DNA of 64,000 bases, from NCBI GenBank assembly GCA_019188255.1, contig JAETXT010000009.1, forward strand, positions 682,001 through 746,000, read 5' to 3'. The notes beneath the pieces were generated by a model. The model saw only the letters and a program-made list of their open reading frames with translations. It ran no database searches and was not told where the DNA came from. Of this stretch, positions 22,243 to 34,314 are shown one piece after another. The position numbers were made by a program, and so were the translations under genes. The stretch comes from Verticillium longisporum (lineage: Eukaryota > Ascomycota > Sordariomycetes > Glomerellales > Plectosphaerellaceae). The stretch's first letter is position 1. Each line of letters opens with the position of its first letter.

Positions 22243-24006
22243 TTACTGCTCGATTGGTCCAGCCCTGAGACGTAGAGAGTGGCCGTACTTGTGAACAATG
22301 CCAACAATGATCACCCCGAAAGCGACAACCCCAGCCTGGGTACCGAAGCTGCCATCGAACCCAACCTTGGCACCCCAGGGCTGCTGAAAGTAGCCAACGC
22401 TGAACCCTCCAATGGCGCGGGCAAAGTTCGACCAGCCCGAAACCTCAGCAGGGGCGGTTGGATACGAGTCCAACACGAACGCAGAGACCGCCACCGAGGT
22501 GAGCATGATTCCGAAGCTGTGAAGGCCCCATCCCATGATGACCGCTGCGACAGACAGATGACGGTCGAGTGCTTGGCCGAGTAGAACCAGACCTCCGATC
22601 ATGGGAATAGCGGCCAGGTAAATCATGTAAAGTCGAGCCTCGGGCTCAAAGACACCATTGTGCTTACGAACGTAGCGTTGAGCGATCCAGTCGTTGATGT
22701 AGTGGCCGAATACCTCTCCGAAGATGACACCGACGATGGGCGAGAAGTAAAGATAGCCGAGGCTCGTGAAAGAGTACCCGTAGCCACCAAACTCACGTGG
22801 GGTGCCGAAAAGAATAGCAGTCGTGATGTTGATGCCAATGGCCCAAGCGAAGAAGAGCAGGCTGTTCACCATATCAGTGTCCGGATCCGACACGGCTGCG
22901 AGAGAACTGCTGGGAAACTTACTATGCGGCAAGGACGAGGAAAACGACAGGCTTCGTCAAAGTGATGATGTACTTCTTGAAAGAATGGTAGACAGGCTTG
23001 TAGTAGCCTTTCTGGTTCCGAAACTCCCAAATGCCGACGATGCGGGACATTCTTGACCAGAAACCTGTTCCGCGTCGAGGTTGATCGGAAGAGTGAATCT
23101 CGCGGTTATACCAAGTTTCGTCGAGGAACATGACAATAACGATCATGTCAAGAGCACAAACGCCGACACAGGTCCAGAATACATCCTGCCACTTATGGGT
23201 GGCGCCGAGAACAAAGTTGCCCACAAGGGGACCCCAGTAAGGCGAGGCAATGTAAAGCAGTGCCCAGATTCCGATCTTGCGAGCTCGTTCGTGGTGGAAG
23301 AACATGTCTCTGATGAACGCAATCGAGATGGTTTGCGAAGATGTAATGAAAAACCCCTTCAGCGCACGCATGGCGTAGAAAGTCGTAAAGTTGGGCGCGA
23401 GAGCTGTCCCAATCGTGAAGAGAAATCCTATGAGGTTCGACCAGAACAAAGTAGGGGCTCTGCCGATGATGGAAGTCATTGGCACCCAGATCAAACCACC
23501 CAGAGCCCTAAGAAGATTAATACGTTTACAGCTTTCGATTTCGGGGACATTGAAAATACTCACATCATCAGGACATTGATGCTATTGGTCTCGTTCACTC
23601 GACTGATACTTTCATGCCACTCCTGAGCCTGCAACAGAATAGGAGCGCTGCCTGCGGCCGATGTAAAGTCGGCACAGAACGCTCCCCATGCGACTACGAA
23701 TAGAACGGCATGTTTTTTCCAAGATGGCCAGTTGAGTGGGTCATCTTTATCATCGGTGGGTTGCGGAAGAAGAACAGTCTGAAGGGTGGTAAGTGAAAGT
23801 CGCCTGGAGCAGTTCTGAAAGGAGATACTTACATGTCCGTCCTTAGCAAGGCGTAGACCTGTATTAGCTGCGGTGTCAACACGAAGGATGACACCAGCTT
23901 CGGCTTTAGCAGATTGCGGCACAGGCTCAACGGTTGGGCGCTTGGTCAAGGCTTCAACATCCCTCGACGAGACGTGTTCAACGTCAGTCTTCTCGGTGAT
24001 CGCCAT
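22243..24006 (-). CDS. Major facilitator superfamily transporter (DHA1-like)
   Basis: Four exons (24006-23833, 23778-23564, 23507-22923, 22861-22243) give 530 residues. After a hydrophilic N-terminus, DDPLNWPSWKKHAVLFVVAW opens the first helix, as in fungal drug/H+ antiporter-type MFS carriers. Later segments include GRAPTLFWSNLIGFLFTIG, RALKGFF and ETWYNRE at the end of the first half. About 12 helices are expected. It could export an aromatic compound or take up the pathway substrate; its placement between the P450 and the PRISE-like reductase supports a pathway role. The direction of transport cannot be told. Confidence 0.88.
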
Positions 24007-24824
24007 GACTCGAAAGCAATTCGTGTTGCTGGAAGGTACAAAGATTCTGAGTGGTGTTCTGTCAACTGCAGACCCTCAACGAAGTGTTGAGGGCGACGAC
24101 TTTCTTTATTCAATTGAACCAAAGGTTCATGTGCCAGACTTTGCACTGAATGACCAACTGAACTGCCAAAACCTCCATCCCGAAATTGCGAGCCTGGGGT
24201 CCCCATGGGGTAGCTCCCAGGGAATTTCCACAATCTAGTGGCACTATTGGGGGTGGCTTGGCCTCCATTCAGGTTGTAACACAGCTCGCCCCCTAGTTGT
24301 TGGGCGTTTTGGCCATCAAAGCCACTTTGGAATTTCCGATGGATTTCCGCAACCAACCAACTTTCACCAATAACTAATATGGCGCAACCTGTAATACGTT
24401 GTTTGACCTATCGATCATGTCTTGGAACCATTAAGGTTTGGCGAATTCCATCCGCCAAGAATTGGACGGAACACTGCTTGGTACCTTCAACAACAAGTGA
24501 TATCGCCGGACCTGCGGATAGCGAGCCATCTCAAAATGAGTGACGCGTGTTATTTCTATGCCGATGTTTGACTTCCGTCGTATCATATTCCGAGGCCCTG
24601 CTAATTTCATCGCCTCGACTGCAGATGGCATTACATTTTGACTGCGCTAAAGTATTCGGTCGAGGATTGGTCTTCACGCAGACGGATATGTATCTTGCTA
24701 TTTGCGCAGATAGAACGAGGGTTCACAAGTTCGGGATGGATTTCATTGTGATGAAGCAATGACGTGTATTGAACAAGCCTACGTGAAGCAACGCCAGAAT
24801 ACGTTAAGCACCATGACCAAGCCC
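24007..24824. promoter_or_regulatory. Promoter region of the MFS gene
   Basis: These 818 bp contain a GGGAATTTCC at 24220-24229 and a TGGAATTTCCG at 24328-24338, both close to the CGGAATTTCCG element found elsewhere in the cluster. No gene was recognised. Confidence 0.4.
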
Positions 24825-26353
24825 CTAGTTGACAATCTCTACAGTCTCAACGTGACCAACCTCCGCTCCAAACTTCGAGTCCACAATAAAGCTCTTCACT
24901 GCATTCGACCGAGGTTCAACCCCATTAGACCTGGGCTCAGCCTTCTTGAAGCCATTAACGGCAGCCGCGGATTCGCGTGCGGCCACCGCATCGCCAGGAT
25001 GAGGAGCGAGCTTGGCCCTGGTGTCGGCTGGCAGCGACGGCTGCTCAACAGTGAGGGGAAGAATGCCGGCGTTCTCGAAGGAGCGGAAGGTCTCAATGTA
25101 CGTGTCGTACGTGTCATCGTACCTGGTCCAGCCGAACTTGCGAGCCTTGGAAACGGAGCCAATGGTGAGCCAAGCCTTGCCAACTGCCCAGTCAAAGAAG
25201 TCCCAAGTACCCCAGTTGAATGCTTCGGGGTTTCCACCATGCTTCTCTACGACACGTTTCCAGATGGGCGCCTTGTCCTTGGCCCATTCGGTCATGAGGA
25301 AGTTATGCTCCATGCGCTGGCCATCACCCGCGGCGCTCCATTCCTGTATTTCGGGAAACTAATTATACCTTGTCAGCAGTGAGAGCAGACTGGCAAGAGA
25401 CAAAACTCACATCAACACCGAAGTACTTTCCAAGCTTCGGCCAGAAGTGCTTCCACACGAAAACATCACCGTTGGTGTGATTGAATGCTTCGTTCTTGGT
25501 GTTTTTAGCTGCCCAGACGTTCATGTCTGCAAGGCTGGGGGCATAAGACGCATCATCGACAGAGTTGTAGAAGAACTTGTTTCCAGGGAAAACGGGTACC
25601 TCTCCCATCTCACGACAAGTCAGAATGTAGATGGCCAGAGTCAAGGCGGCAGACATGCCGTTACCTATTGTTATACTGTCAGCAACACTATTCTTTTTTT
25701 TTTTTTTGATAGCATTATGACTTACCAGCAGGCGTAAATCCGATGATGGCGTTGGGACGGATGACATTCCAGTCCCATTCTCGCTTGGAAGCGAGGTCGA
25801 AAAGATAATCTTCCTGAGGATAGTAGAAGTTCTCTCCATGATCCTCGTAGCGCGGCATCCCTTCGTGAATTGGGATCTCGACAGGGCCAAGATGTACGCC
25901 GTAGTTCTAACCATCTATGTGTGAGATCCCGGTTCAACGAATGGATCAAGGCTGAAGGCTAACCTTTCCGCCAGTGCTGAGACAGACGCGCTTTAACGAG
26001 TTCCAGGCGACCGTGTCGATGGCACTAAGGAAGTTCTTGAACAAAGGTACGTTGAGGTCCCGAAGCTTGGCGAAGTCGGCAGTATGGACATAGGAGGCGA
26101 AAAATGCATGTGTGACGTCGTGGCACAACGGCTTCATAGCCTCCATAAGTTCATCGACTGGCTTCAAGAAGTCCAATGCAATAAATCGGATGCGAGGGTC
26201 TTGCCAGAATACTTGTGTAGGCTTCCTCCGGGAAGAAATGACAATCTTGGACCATTCGGTCGCTGGCTGACGTATGAGGTGTTCGACAATGGCATTGCCA
26301 GTGATGCCATTCGCACCAGTGACGAAGGCGACCTTTGCGTGGGTTGGAGACAT
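24825..26353 (-). CDS. PRISE-like NAD(P)-dependent short-chain reductase
   Basis: Four exons starting at MSPTHAKVAFVTGANG give a protein of about 410 residues. The N-terminal Rossmann motif is VTGANGITGNAIVEHL, followed by VISSRR and DFLKP. Later come ENFYYPQEDYLF, WDWNVIRPNAIIGF and the C-terminal helix-rich part with FDWAVGKAWLTIGSVSKARKFGWT. This order fits the progesterone 5-beta-reductase / iridoid-synthase-like (PRISE) family, which reduces activated C=C bonds of enones with NADPH. In this setting it could reduce an unsaturated acid or ketone intermediate. One intron carries a long T-run on the + strand (25693-25707). The start is preceded by an in-frame ATG 26 codons upstream that is unlikely to be used. 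Confidence 0.85.
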
Positions 26354-26762
26354 GGTTTTGGTGTAGAAGTGATATGGGTACAAAAAACAGGCTGGTGCGA
26401 AATTGACATTTAAACTCAATGCCGACTTCAATCGAATACTTTATGTCTTTGTATCGGCAGCACTGCGAGTGAATGTCACGCGTACAATGGGCGATGTGAG
26501 GAAATAATTCCGGAGAGTCTGGAAATCCATCTTTGGGGTGCGAGTGGAGCGCTAATCGAAATTCCGAAGTCGCCGGAACTTGACCAGTCCGGGGTTGGCC
26601 GTAGTTTCGGGGCCCTGGACCGAACGCCCGGTGACCAGCTATAGCTAAACAAAATGCCATCAGGTCCTGTTAGCTTGTGTTGTTCTTCTTGTAGCTCACA
26701 AATTGTTTTGCGGCTCTTCTATTTCTTTTGCTGGTACACTTTGAAAGCAATCCTCCGTCAAG
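26354..26762. promoter_or_regulatory. Divergent promoter, PRISE reductase / CoA ligase
   Basis: This 409-bp region contains AATTCCGGAG (26506-26515), CGAAATTCCG (26557-26566) and CCGGAAC (26573). The group of half-sites resembles those in the other divergent promoters of the cluster. Confidence 0.45.
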
Positions 26763-28811
26763 ATGATTTACACGAGTCAGATTTACACGAGTCAGCAGGT
26801 GCTCGAATATCCCAAGGATCTCACTTTGACGGAACTATTACTCAACTACAACTTGAACAATACACCCGACAACCATCCGGCAATAATCGATGGCCTCTCA
26901 GGCGAAACAGTTTTCACCTATGCAAGCTTTCGGACTGGCGTCAGGAAGCTTGCTCATCATTTCCAGACGGTGATTGGCTTGAAGCCCGGTGACGTCGTTG
27001 GCATCCTATCAACAAATCGAGTACGGTATCTCCAAAAAAAAATTGTTTGATTCGAATGACTGATTCTAGATCCCGAAGCACTATTTCCCAATCTGCGTCC
27101 ATGCTATTTTAGCTACCGGCGCGGTGGTCTCGGCACTGAACCCTCTCTATGAGCCTAGTGTAAGTGTCCACTTTTGCTTGGCGAGACCAAGACTGACAAG
27201 ATCCAGGAATTATCACATGCTCTAGGCCTAAGCAAGCCTAAGCATGTGCTGGTCGAACAAGATCTTCTTCCGCGGCTTTCGAATGCGATTTCCATGACGT
27301 CCGACCTCCCACATAGGCCAACCCTGCATGTTTGGGATTCTCTGGAAGCTCACGGCAACAATGTCGCGATACTCGAGGTCGAGCACATCCTGCAGCACGG
27401 TCTTTCTCGCTTTGAGCCAAGAAGCCTTCCGCCAGGAGCTGCCGCCAACTCTTTGGCTTTTATTTGCTTCAGCTCCGGCACTTCGGGTCTCGTCAAAGGA
27501 GTACAGCTAAGTCATGGTAACATTGTGGCAAACATTTTCCAGCAATCAAAAGGTCTAGAAGGGATGTTCACACCAAAAACTGTTGTGGCTCTCATCGTGC
27601 CTTTCTTTCATATTCTCGGCCTCGCTGGATTCTCGTGCCAATACGTCTGCCAGGTGAGATAACCCAGAGCAGCTGTGAGGACAAGTGTTAATGATGGAGT
27701 TTAGGGAACACCGATCGTGGCCTTCAAGAGGTTTGATATGGGCCCGCTCCTTGCAGCTGTCAAGAAGCATCGCAGTAAGAAGTGACCCACGGGCGATCTC
27801 TGAGTTATAGACCTGTCATTGATATTTCCCTCTAGTCACACATATCAATGTTGTCCCCCCAATCGCACTTGAGTTTCTGCGCAACCCGCTTGCTGCGCAG
27901 GGAGATTTCTCAACTGTGCAGTGCATGATGAACGCGGCTGCACCACTGAACCAGAGACAAGCAGATGAGCTTACAAAAAGGTTCGGCTGCGCCGTCACCC
28001 AGTGGTACGGTATGACAGAGGCTAGCCCTAGTGTGGCCTCACAGCGAGAGAACGAACTCAACCGGAAAGGAACCATTGGCAGGCTGCTCCCTGGGATCGA
28101 AATGCGAATCATTGACGATGACGGAAACGGTGCGTCTGGGACGTATCTGCCCTAGGCCGAAAGGTGATTTGCTGACGTGCCACAGACGCGAAGACTGGAG
28201 AGTTTATTATCCGTGGCCCAAACATCATGCAGGGATACGTCAGCAGCGAAAAGGTCGATAGCCCCATGACTGCCGATGGATTCATGAAGACTGGAGACAT
28301 TGGTTACGTTGATGAGGACGGGTACCTGTTTATTGTCGACAGGGCGAAGGAGATGATCAAGGTCAAAGGGCAAGTTGCCACGCTTGAAATACGTTTGATT
28401 ATTTCGTGTACTGACTTTGGCGCAAAGGCAACAAGTCGCTCCCGCTGAGCTTGAGGCCATCCTTATCACCCACCCATTAGTGAACGACGCTGCTGTTTGT
28501 GGCGTGTACAACGATCACGGCACATCCGAGATGCCGGTCGCTTACATCACGACTGCTGTAGAGGGCCACCAAGAGCAACAGCGACTCAAAGAAGATATCC
28601 TGGTACACACAAACTCCAAGGTCGCCAGGTACAAGCAAATTACAGGAGGCGTTCACATTCTTGACGCTATTCCCAGAAAGTAAGCAAGTGCCCTTCCAGA
28701 GGGCAGTGAAGACTACGCTGACATTTGAGAAGCCGCGCTGGCAAAATTCTGCGACGACTTCTGCCAGCAGCAATTGCCCGCCGTGAGACTCAGGAACGCG
28801 CGAGGCTTTGA
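26763..28811 (+). CDS. AMP-binding acyl/aryl-CoA ligase (4CL-like), PTS1
   Basis: Eight exons (26763-27020, 27070-27159, 27207-27653, 27705-27774, 27836-28129, 28186-28369, 28428-28679, 28730-28811) give 558 residues. The AMP-binding motif is FSSGTSGLVKG, followed by QWYGMTEASP (A5), TGDIGYVDEDGYLFIVDRAKEMIKVKG (A7-A8 region) and GKILRR with the catalytic lysine near the end. The protein ends in ARL, a PTS1 tripeptide, so peroxisomal action is likely. The reaction makes an acyl-CoA via an acyl-adenylate. The sixth intron (28370-28427) has a GC donor (GG|GCAAGT) and a CTGAC branch site; no GT donor keeps the frame. An exact 15-bp tandem duplication right after the ATG makes IYTSQ appear twice. 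It likely feeds the nearby acyl-CoA dehydrogenase. Confidence 0.92.
26766..26795 (+). repeat. 15-bp in-frame tandem duplication at the CoA ligase start
   Basis: Two exact copies of ATTTACACGAGTCAG directly follow the start codon and encode IYTSQ twice. The event keeps the frame and probably arose by slippage. Confidence 0.9.
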
Positions 28812-28933
28812 TCAGCTAGTTTGAGGTTTTGCATTAGAACGTTGTTGAAATTGGCAGATGTAGATAGTACAATATTTGCTTCAGTCCGAGCCCGCTGACA
28901 CCGACGCCCACCCATTCATTATCTTCATTTCTC

Positions 28934-31867
28934 TCAAGCATATCTAGAGATGTCGGGGCTGAAAAGACCCAAAGTGGCCTGCTCCATATCCATGTCAAGG
29001 TTGAAGATTCCGTTCGGACCAAGAGAACCAAACATGCACTCGTCCAAGTCAATGTTGCTGATCTTCATTGTGGACGATCCATTCTCCGGTATTGTGACCA
29101 GATCTCCAGGCTGGAGGGCCCTTTGAACTGTCCCCTCTCCGGCAATGATGGTTTCGAAGTTGAAGTCCGACATAGCCCAGTCCGGAAGGTTTGGGCCTTG
29201 TCCGTCTGTACCAAAGCTCCAAGACGGGGAACCACCAAGACCTTGCTTCCCCGCTGGCAAGCCGCCCAAAAGTCTGGTTTGTTGGAAGTCTGCGGATATG
29301 CCATTCTCAGACTCGATGGCCTGGTCTGAATGCGGCGTCAGCTGCTGCATATCATCCCCTCTGGCCTCTTGATTAAGGGAAACGCTATCCCGTCGTTGTG
29401 ATGACTCGCGGTCCGTCCGTCCCTCCTTGAATGTGCGCTGGACGAGGGACGTCAACTTCTGCACCCAGCGCATCATCTTCCCGGACACCCATATCCTGTG
29501 ACAATAGGTATTGAGCGAGCGAGTCGCAGCGAGAACCGTGGCTCGATGACGTCTCTTCAAGCTGGGTTCTCGTGTGAAAAGTCCCATCATGATCATTGTT
29601 GAGCTCGTAAGATAATGGCTGAATGGAAAGCAGTACTTGAGAGTATCGTCTTGGATGCTTTCGTGTACGTTCAGTATTCTCGCCGCCAGACTGGCACATA
29701 CTGTGGCGCACTCGACTTCATCGTCTTCGGCTCGATCGAAACGTCGTAGGTGAGATGAAAACGGGCGTCGCATGAGCAAGCGGAGGAAATGTGTGCACTA
29801 TGCTTGTTTAGTCGTGATCGCAGAAGTGTGGCTGTGGATGCCCAACTCACTGTATAAAGTAGCACAGTCTGTTTGACCTGCCATCGCAGCCTTGACGCAA
29901 ATTGCACCTCATTCGGGATGTTGGGGTCGTACGTCAAACATGGAGGCAATGTGTCGAGGAGATCAGTCAAGACTGTGTCAGCATACTCCACCATCGGAGA
30001 CGATGTCGAGTTGGCGGACTTGACACCGTAAAGAAGTTCCCAGGCCTTCCCTACGACTCTCGAGTATCGTACCATCGCCGCTATATACGGAATCGCCGTG
30101 ATCGGCTCGCTGGCAAGCTCGAGCGCCACCTCTCTCTGCAGTTGTGAGATCTTCTCGGGCCTCGACTGGAAACGAGTCAGCCATGCGTCGCTGAGGTCTA
30201 GAGGCAGTGCTGTGTCGACATTGCTGTCCTGGATTAAGTATGGCCGGCCGGATTCGATGGCCAGACGTCGATCTAGTACGTAAATAGACCACCACGATCT
30301 AGTATACATTTGGCTGGCGACTGCAGGCATGTTTTCGAGGGTGCTCTGTCGGTGCAGACCAATCATATGGGCATTGGACACTGCCAGTGCAAGAAGTCGG
30401 GTCGCCCGTTGAGTAGCGTCGAGGCGGAAAAGGTAGATTACCTGGAGGAACCTGTCAGTGCTGCGCTTCACTTGCGACATAACTGCTTTGACGTTTCCGC
30501 TGCTCACTCACCCGGATTAAGAGCATCTGTAGAGTTAAAAGTGACTTTGCGGCCGTGTTGCTCATTTCTGTTGAGTCTTGAAGAAGGCTCATACCGACAC
30601 TGTATAGAGTCCAGCCAGCAGACTGCACACCATTCGCATCAGTGACGCGGCTTGATACGCTGCATCTTCCGAGAGCCAAACAAAAGCACACAAGAGCCAC
30701 AGCCATCCGCTTCTGTTCGCGCTCTGCCGAGCTCGTGAGGGGCCATAGAGCGGAGTACTCCCACATCTCGTTGAAAGTCTCCCAGAGTGTAGGCGCGTGT
30801 AGTATCGGGTAGAGGATGTGGATTTCCTCGAGGAAAACGTGCAGATATCGTCTCCAGGCCTCCTCATCAGCAACGACACCGTGTTGGTCGAGAATCGCCT
30901 CCAACCAGGCACGAATCTTTCGCGGAGAACTGTCTCCCGCAGGATTCGGAGACCTGGATGGATACTCTGCCATCATCCCGGATGAGTCCGCGGCCATTCT
31001 ATCCATGTCGTCTTCCATGCCTTGAAGGCCAGGGCTCATCGAGATCTCACCCGCGAATGTTTGGCCGTCTGGCTCCATCACATTTGACAGATCAATCGTA
31101 GAGGAGATCTGGTGATCCTCGCCTGCCGCCGAATGGCCTTTCGTATGATGTGATTGACTCTTGTACAGCATGGCATCGAAATTGGCGGTCGGGATCATGT
31201 TCAGTCGATGCTCCACTTCGGCCAAGCGGGCGAGCAGCTCCATAGTACTGGCGTTCCCCGCGGTGCTACTTGCAGGTTAGAATCTTCGTGAAGCGCAATG
31301 TGGGAAAGGAGCGCATCATTTACCTGCCACCTGCACGACGTACGGCATCAATCTCGCCTGCACTGAAAGTGCGGCTTCGCTGATCCATCGCTGTATGCGA
31401 ATGGTGGCCTTTTGGCGCGGAGACGCACGGCTGGTCCCGGGCGATACATTGAGCACACGGCTCGCCGCCATCGCACTTTGGAAGAATTTAGCGGCAGAAC
31501 CCTCTGGATGTGTGTACAACTCGTGCGACTGACCTTTACTTTTCGCTGTTGACATGATGTGCTAGTAGTGGGCAAGTGTCAGCGGCCTAACTGGAGACTT
31601 AAGATGACCGGGAGAGAGGTCGTTGTACCAAGCTCTTGAAATGTACTTCCCCCTCTTCATCTTCTTCGCTGGTTGCTCTGCAGCATCTGGACTTGCTCGA
31701 TCATCTGCTCGCTTTTCTGCCGTCTTCTTGCCGCTGTTCTTCGATGCGTCGGTCGAATGCGATAGCCGGCGTTCCGGCTTCTCAGAAGCGTGGTCAACAC
31801 GATCTGTGGTGGTCCTGACCTCAATAGAAGAAGCCTTGGCACTATCTAGCTGCTTATCGGAGTCCAT
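28934..31867 (-). CDS. Zn2Cys6 transcription factor of the second cluster
   Basis: At least six exons on the minus strand, from MDSDKQLDSAK (31867) to DISRYA (28934). The zinc cluster RACTSCQQRKVKCDGGEPCAQCIARDQPC is spread over three exons: exon 1 ends inside the first Cys codon, a tiny second exon (about 28 bp) encodes TSCQQRKVK, and the third starts at the next Cys. The central fungal_trans region contains LLALAVSNAHMIGLHRQ and SWWSIYVLDRRLAIESGRPYLI. Intron borders in the middle part are approximate. An in-frame ATG at 31960 offers a longer N-terminus. It probably binds paired CGG sites, and a perfect CGG-N5-CCG lies in its own promoter, so autoregulation is possible. Confidence 0.85.
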
Positions 31868-32349
31868 GGCGACGATGATGCCACAATTGATGATGATGTG
31901 CAACGGGTATGTGTTCTCAGGGAACGGATTGCGGAGGTGAGTCTCCCCTGCATGGGGCATCCGGGGAGATCAATGGCGCCTCAGTGCTGGCGAGTCATTC
32001 TTCAGTTTTGACCCATGGAAACCGACGACAACGCTGCAGGGATATCACTAGTCAGTTCACGTAGAGTTTAGGCTACCGCTGATTCTAGCCGTTCTGGCAG
32101 CGCCCGGTCTTGGCTTCAGCGCACAACTGAAGGAAATCGCCTGTAGAGGAGACCCTGGAGGTCTGGACACATTACCCCTAACCTCTCCCCGCCTACCCCG
32201 GACCCCGCATGGCTCTAGCTGTCCGGGGTAGCGTCTTTCCTGGCGAATGACCCTGTTCGCGATGACCCCCTGATCAAAGGAAGAGGAGCTTCGGAATTGA
32301 TTACGGAATTTCCGTACATTTAAACCATTCACGTGCAACGCCGGGCGTC
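31868..32349. promoter_or_regulatory. Promoter of the second regulator with CGG-N5-CCG
   Basis: This 482-bp region upstream of the regulator holds CGGAATT at 32292-32298 and a perfect palindrome CGGAATTTCCG at 32304-32314. The same 11-mer recurs at 38666-38676. Spacing of five between inverted CGG triplets is a common Zn2Cys6 recognition geometry. Confidence 0.5.
32304..32314. promoter_or_regulatory. Putative Zn2Cys6 site CGGAATTTCCG
   Basis: Exact inverted CGG triplets with a 5-bp AATTT spacer lie in the upstream region of a Zn2Cys6 gene. Binding is inferred. Confidence 0.45.
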
Positions 32350-33762
32350 TCATAGCTTGCCCTTTACGCTCCCGCCACCGAGTAGTGGCATCACCAGCTC
32401 GGCTATAATCGCAGTCAACTGCTCAGGGCGCGACATTGGGATCTGGTGATGACACGTGTGAGAAATGAATGACAGTATGGGCATAACGGACACAAGACTT
32501 ACTGCGTGATTGGCACCCGCCATGACCTGCGATGTAGAGGGTGGCTTTATCAATCGCGCGACATGTTCCCGTCTCTCGCGATTCCTATTTTCAAGTCAGC
32601 GAGAAGGGTTTCCTGGGGGCTGTAGTACAACGTACACGACCTCACTGTTACCACCCCAAATGAAGTGATTTCGGCCCTTGGACTTCTCGATGAGCTCAAG
32701 GATGACCGGATGCGGCTCTGCGATGTAGGAGGCCTGAGCGGCGGATGTATGTCAGTGGATTCCACAATACATGGTCGTAAAGCTGGGAGAGCTTGAAGAC
32801 ACCTACAGCTTCCTGTTCTTTGGGGGTCGTAAGGTGCACGGGTGACGAGGGGTCATTGGGATCTTCTGCATAGATTCCATGATCCTGGCCACAGCACGGT
32901 CAACTACCTTACTGAAAAATGACAATATGGGATTGAAGAGGGTTACTTACCAAGTAGACTTGCAACTGTCGCCTGTCCCAGCTTCGAAACCCTTTGCTCT
33001 TTTGAAATGCCGCCGTGACATCCGCCCTAGGCCTACCGTTAGCTACTCTCGCCTGCATATTTCAGTACTTCGCTTTCTCCTTACTTTGATTTCCATGTGT
33101 CGCGGCGCCGCAAGGTCATCTGAACAACCATCTTTGTTTCCGCTTCCATCGAGAAAAGAATTGGTTCTACCAGAATTGTGGCAAGAAAGGCCGTCGGCTC
33201 GAGCATAGCTGCGTGGCACCTGGAACAGCAATCAGTCCAGGATCAACTTGCTCAATTGCATGACACTTACAGTCCTCCTCCTCCATATGAATGACCAAGT
33301 CCAATGACCGGCTTTTGAGCCTGAACATGTTCTATCGTGCTGAGGATGTCCCTAGAAACATCGTGCCAACATGCTGCGCGTCAAATCAGCACCTTGTACC
33401 ACCTATTTTTCACAAGCTTTGTAGCGCTAACCTTTGGCTGGCAGCACGCCTCGATTCAGCACCGCGCTATCGCCATGGTTCGCTGTGTCGATGGCGATAA
33501 ACCTCTTGATAAATCGCCTCAGATCCGGTCGTTTCAAGAGGAGATTGATGATGAGCTCCCAGAAATATTTGTTGTAAGAATTGCCATGTGTGAGGACGAA
33601 GGTGACGCCATCAGGGTTCGCATCGAGTACGGAGTAATCATGTACGGACAATCTCAACGACCCGGCGAGGTTTCTGCGACTGGACGGCTCGCCATCCTTG
33701 GGTACACTGGCTGGCACAATGAGAGTTCTCCTGACGTAGAGTTCGGTGCGGACTTCGGCCAT
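32350..33762 (-). CDS. Alpha/beta hydrolase
   Basis: About seven exons run from MAEVRTELYVRRT (33762) to the stop at 32350; a start at 33801 would add 13 residues. The fold is shown by VTFVLTHGNSYNKYFWELI (oxyanion region), IDTANHGDSA, and the nucleophile elbow VIGLGHSYGGG with Ser in GHSYGG. The last part holds VMAGANHAIPMSRPEQL, where the catalytic His is expected. The last intron is also in frame without stops. The C-terminus is GKL, a weak PTS1-like ending. It may be a thioesterase or esterase of the pathway. Exact borders of the small central exons are uncertain. Confidence 0.75.
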
Positions 33763-34314
33763 TTTGATCGGGATGTGCGACAATAGTGCGGATCTATTCA
33801 ATCGGGGATGATTAATATGCTAGGTGCCAACCCTCAAAATTGAGCTTTGTAGTCCTTTTAATTATCTTCACCAGCAGTTGTTGTGAGTCTGTTAGGTCTT
33901 CGGCGCCAGCGGAACTAATGCCGAGGTCTTCTCTACCGGGCGGATCCACGATGGACTTCTCCGGCAAACACGGAATTCGGCACGATGCTTGCCGAACGGC
34001 GATCAATGGTAGTAAGCAATCCTAAGAATGCAACATGTCCCCATTCATTTGACGAATCGTCTTGACATGTGATGAAGAGTTCAATTAATTTAATTTGGGA
34101 CAAAAACCTTATAGGGTGCCGTTGTTGATACGCCTCGGCCGCTTATTCAGCGTATCTAGCTCAGTCAAGAAGGTTTTGGTGAGAGGCATAGATGAATGAA
34201 TCCTGGCACATATCCTCTCCTCAAGGTGTCGCAACATTCTTACAGTTTGGCTGCCGTGATTCTAAGCCTCGATAAGCATGGTACGGCTACGCCAGGCACG
34301 TCGCTGGGGCCAAC
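33763..34314. promoter_or_regulatory. Promoter of the hydrolase gene
   Basis: About 550 bp between the hydrolase start and the stop of the aldehyde dehydrogenase. It carries CGG-N8-CCG at 33910-33923 and CGGAATTCGG at 33971-33980. No gene was seen. Confidence 0.4.
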
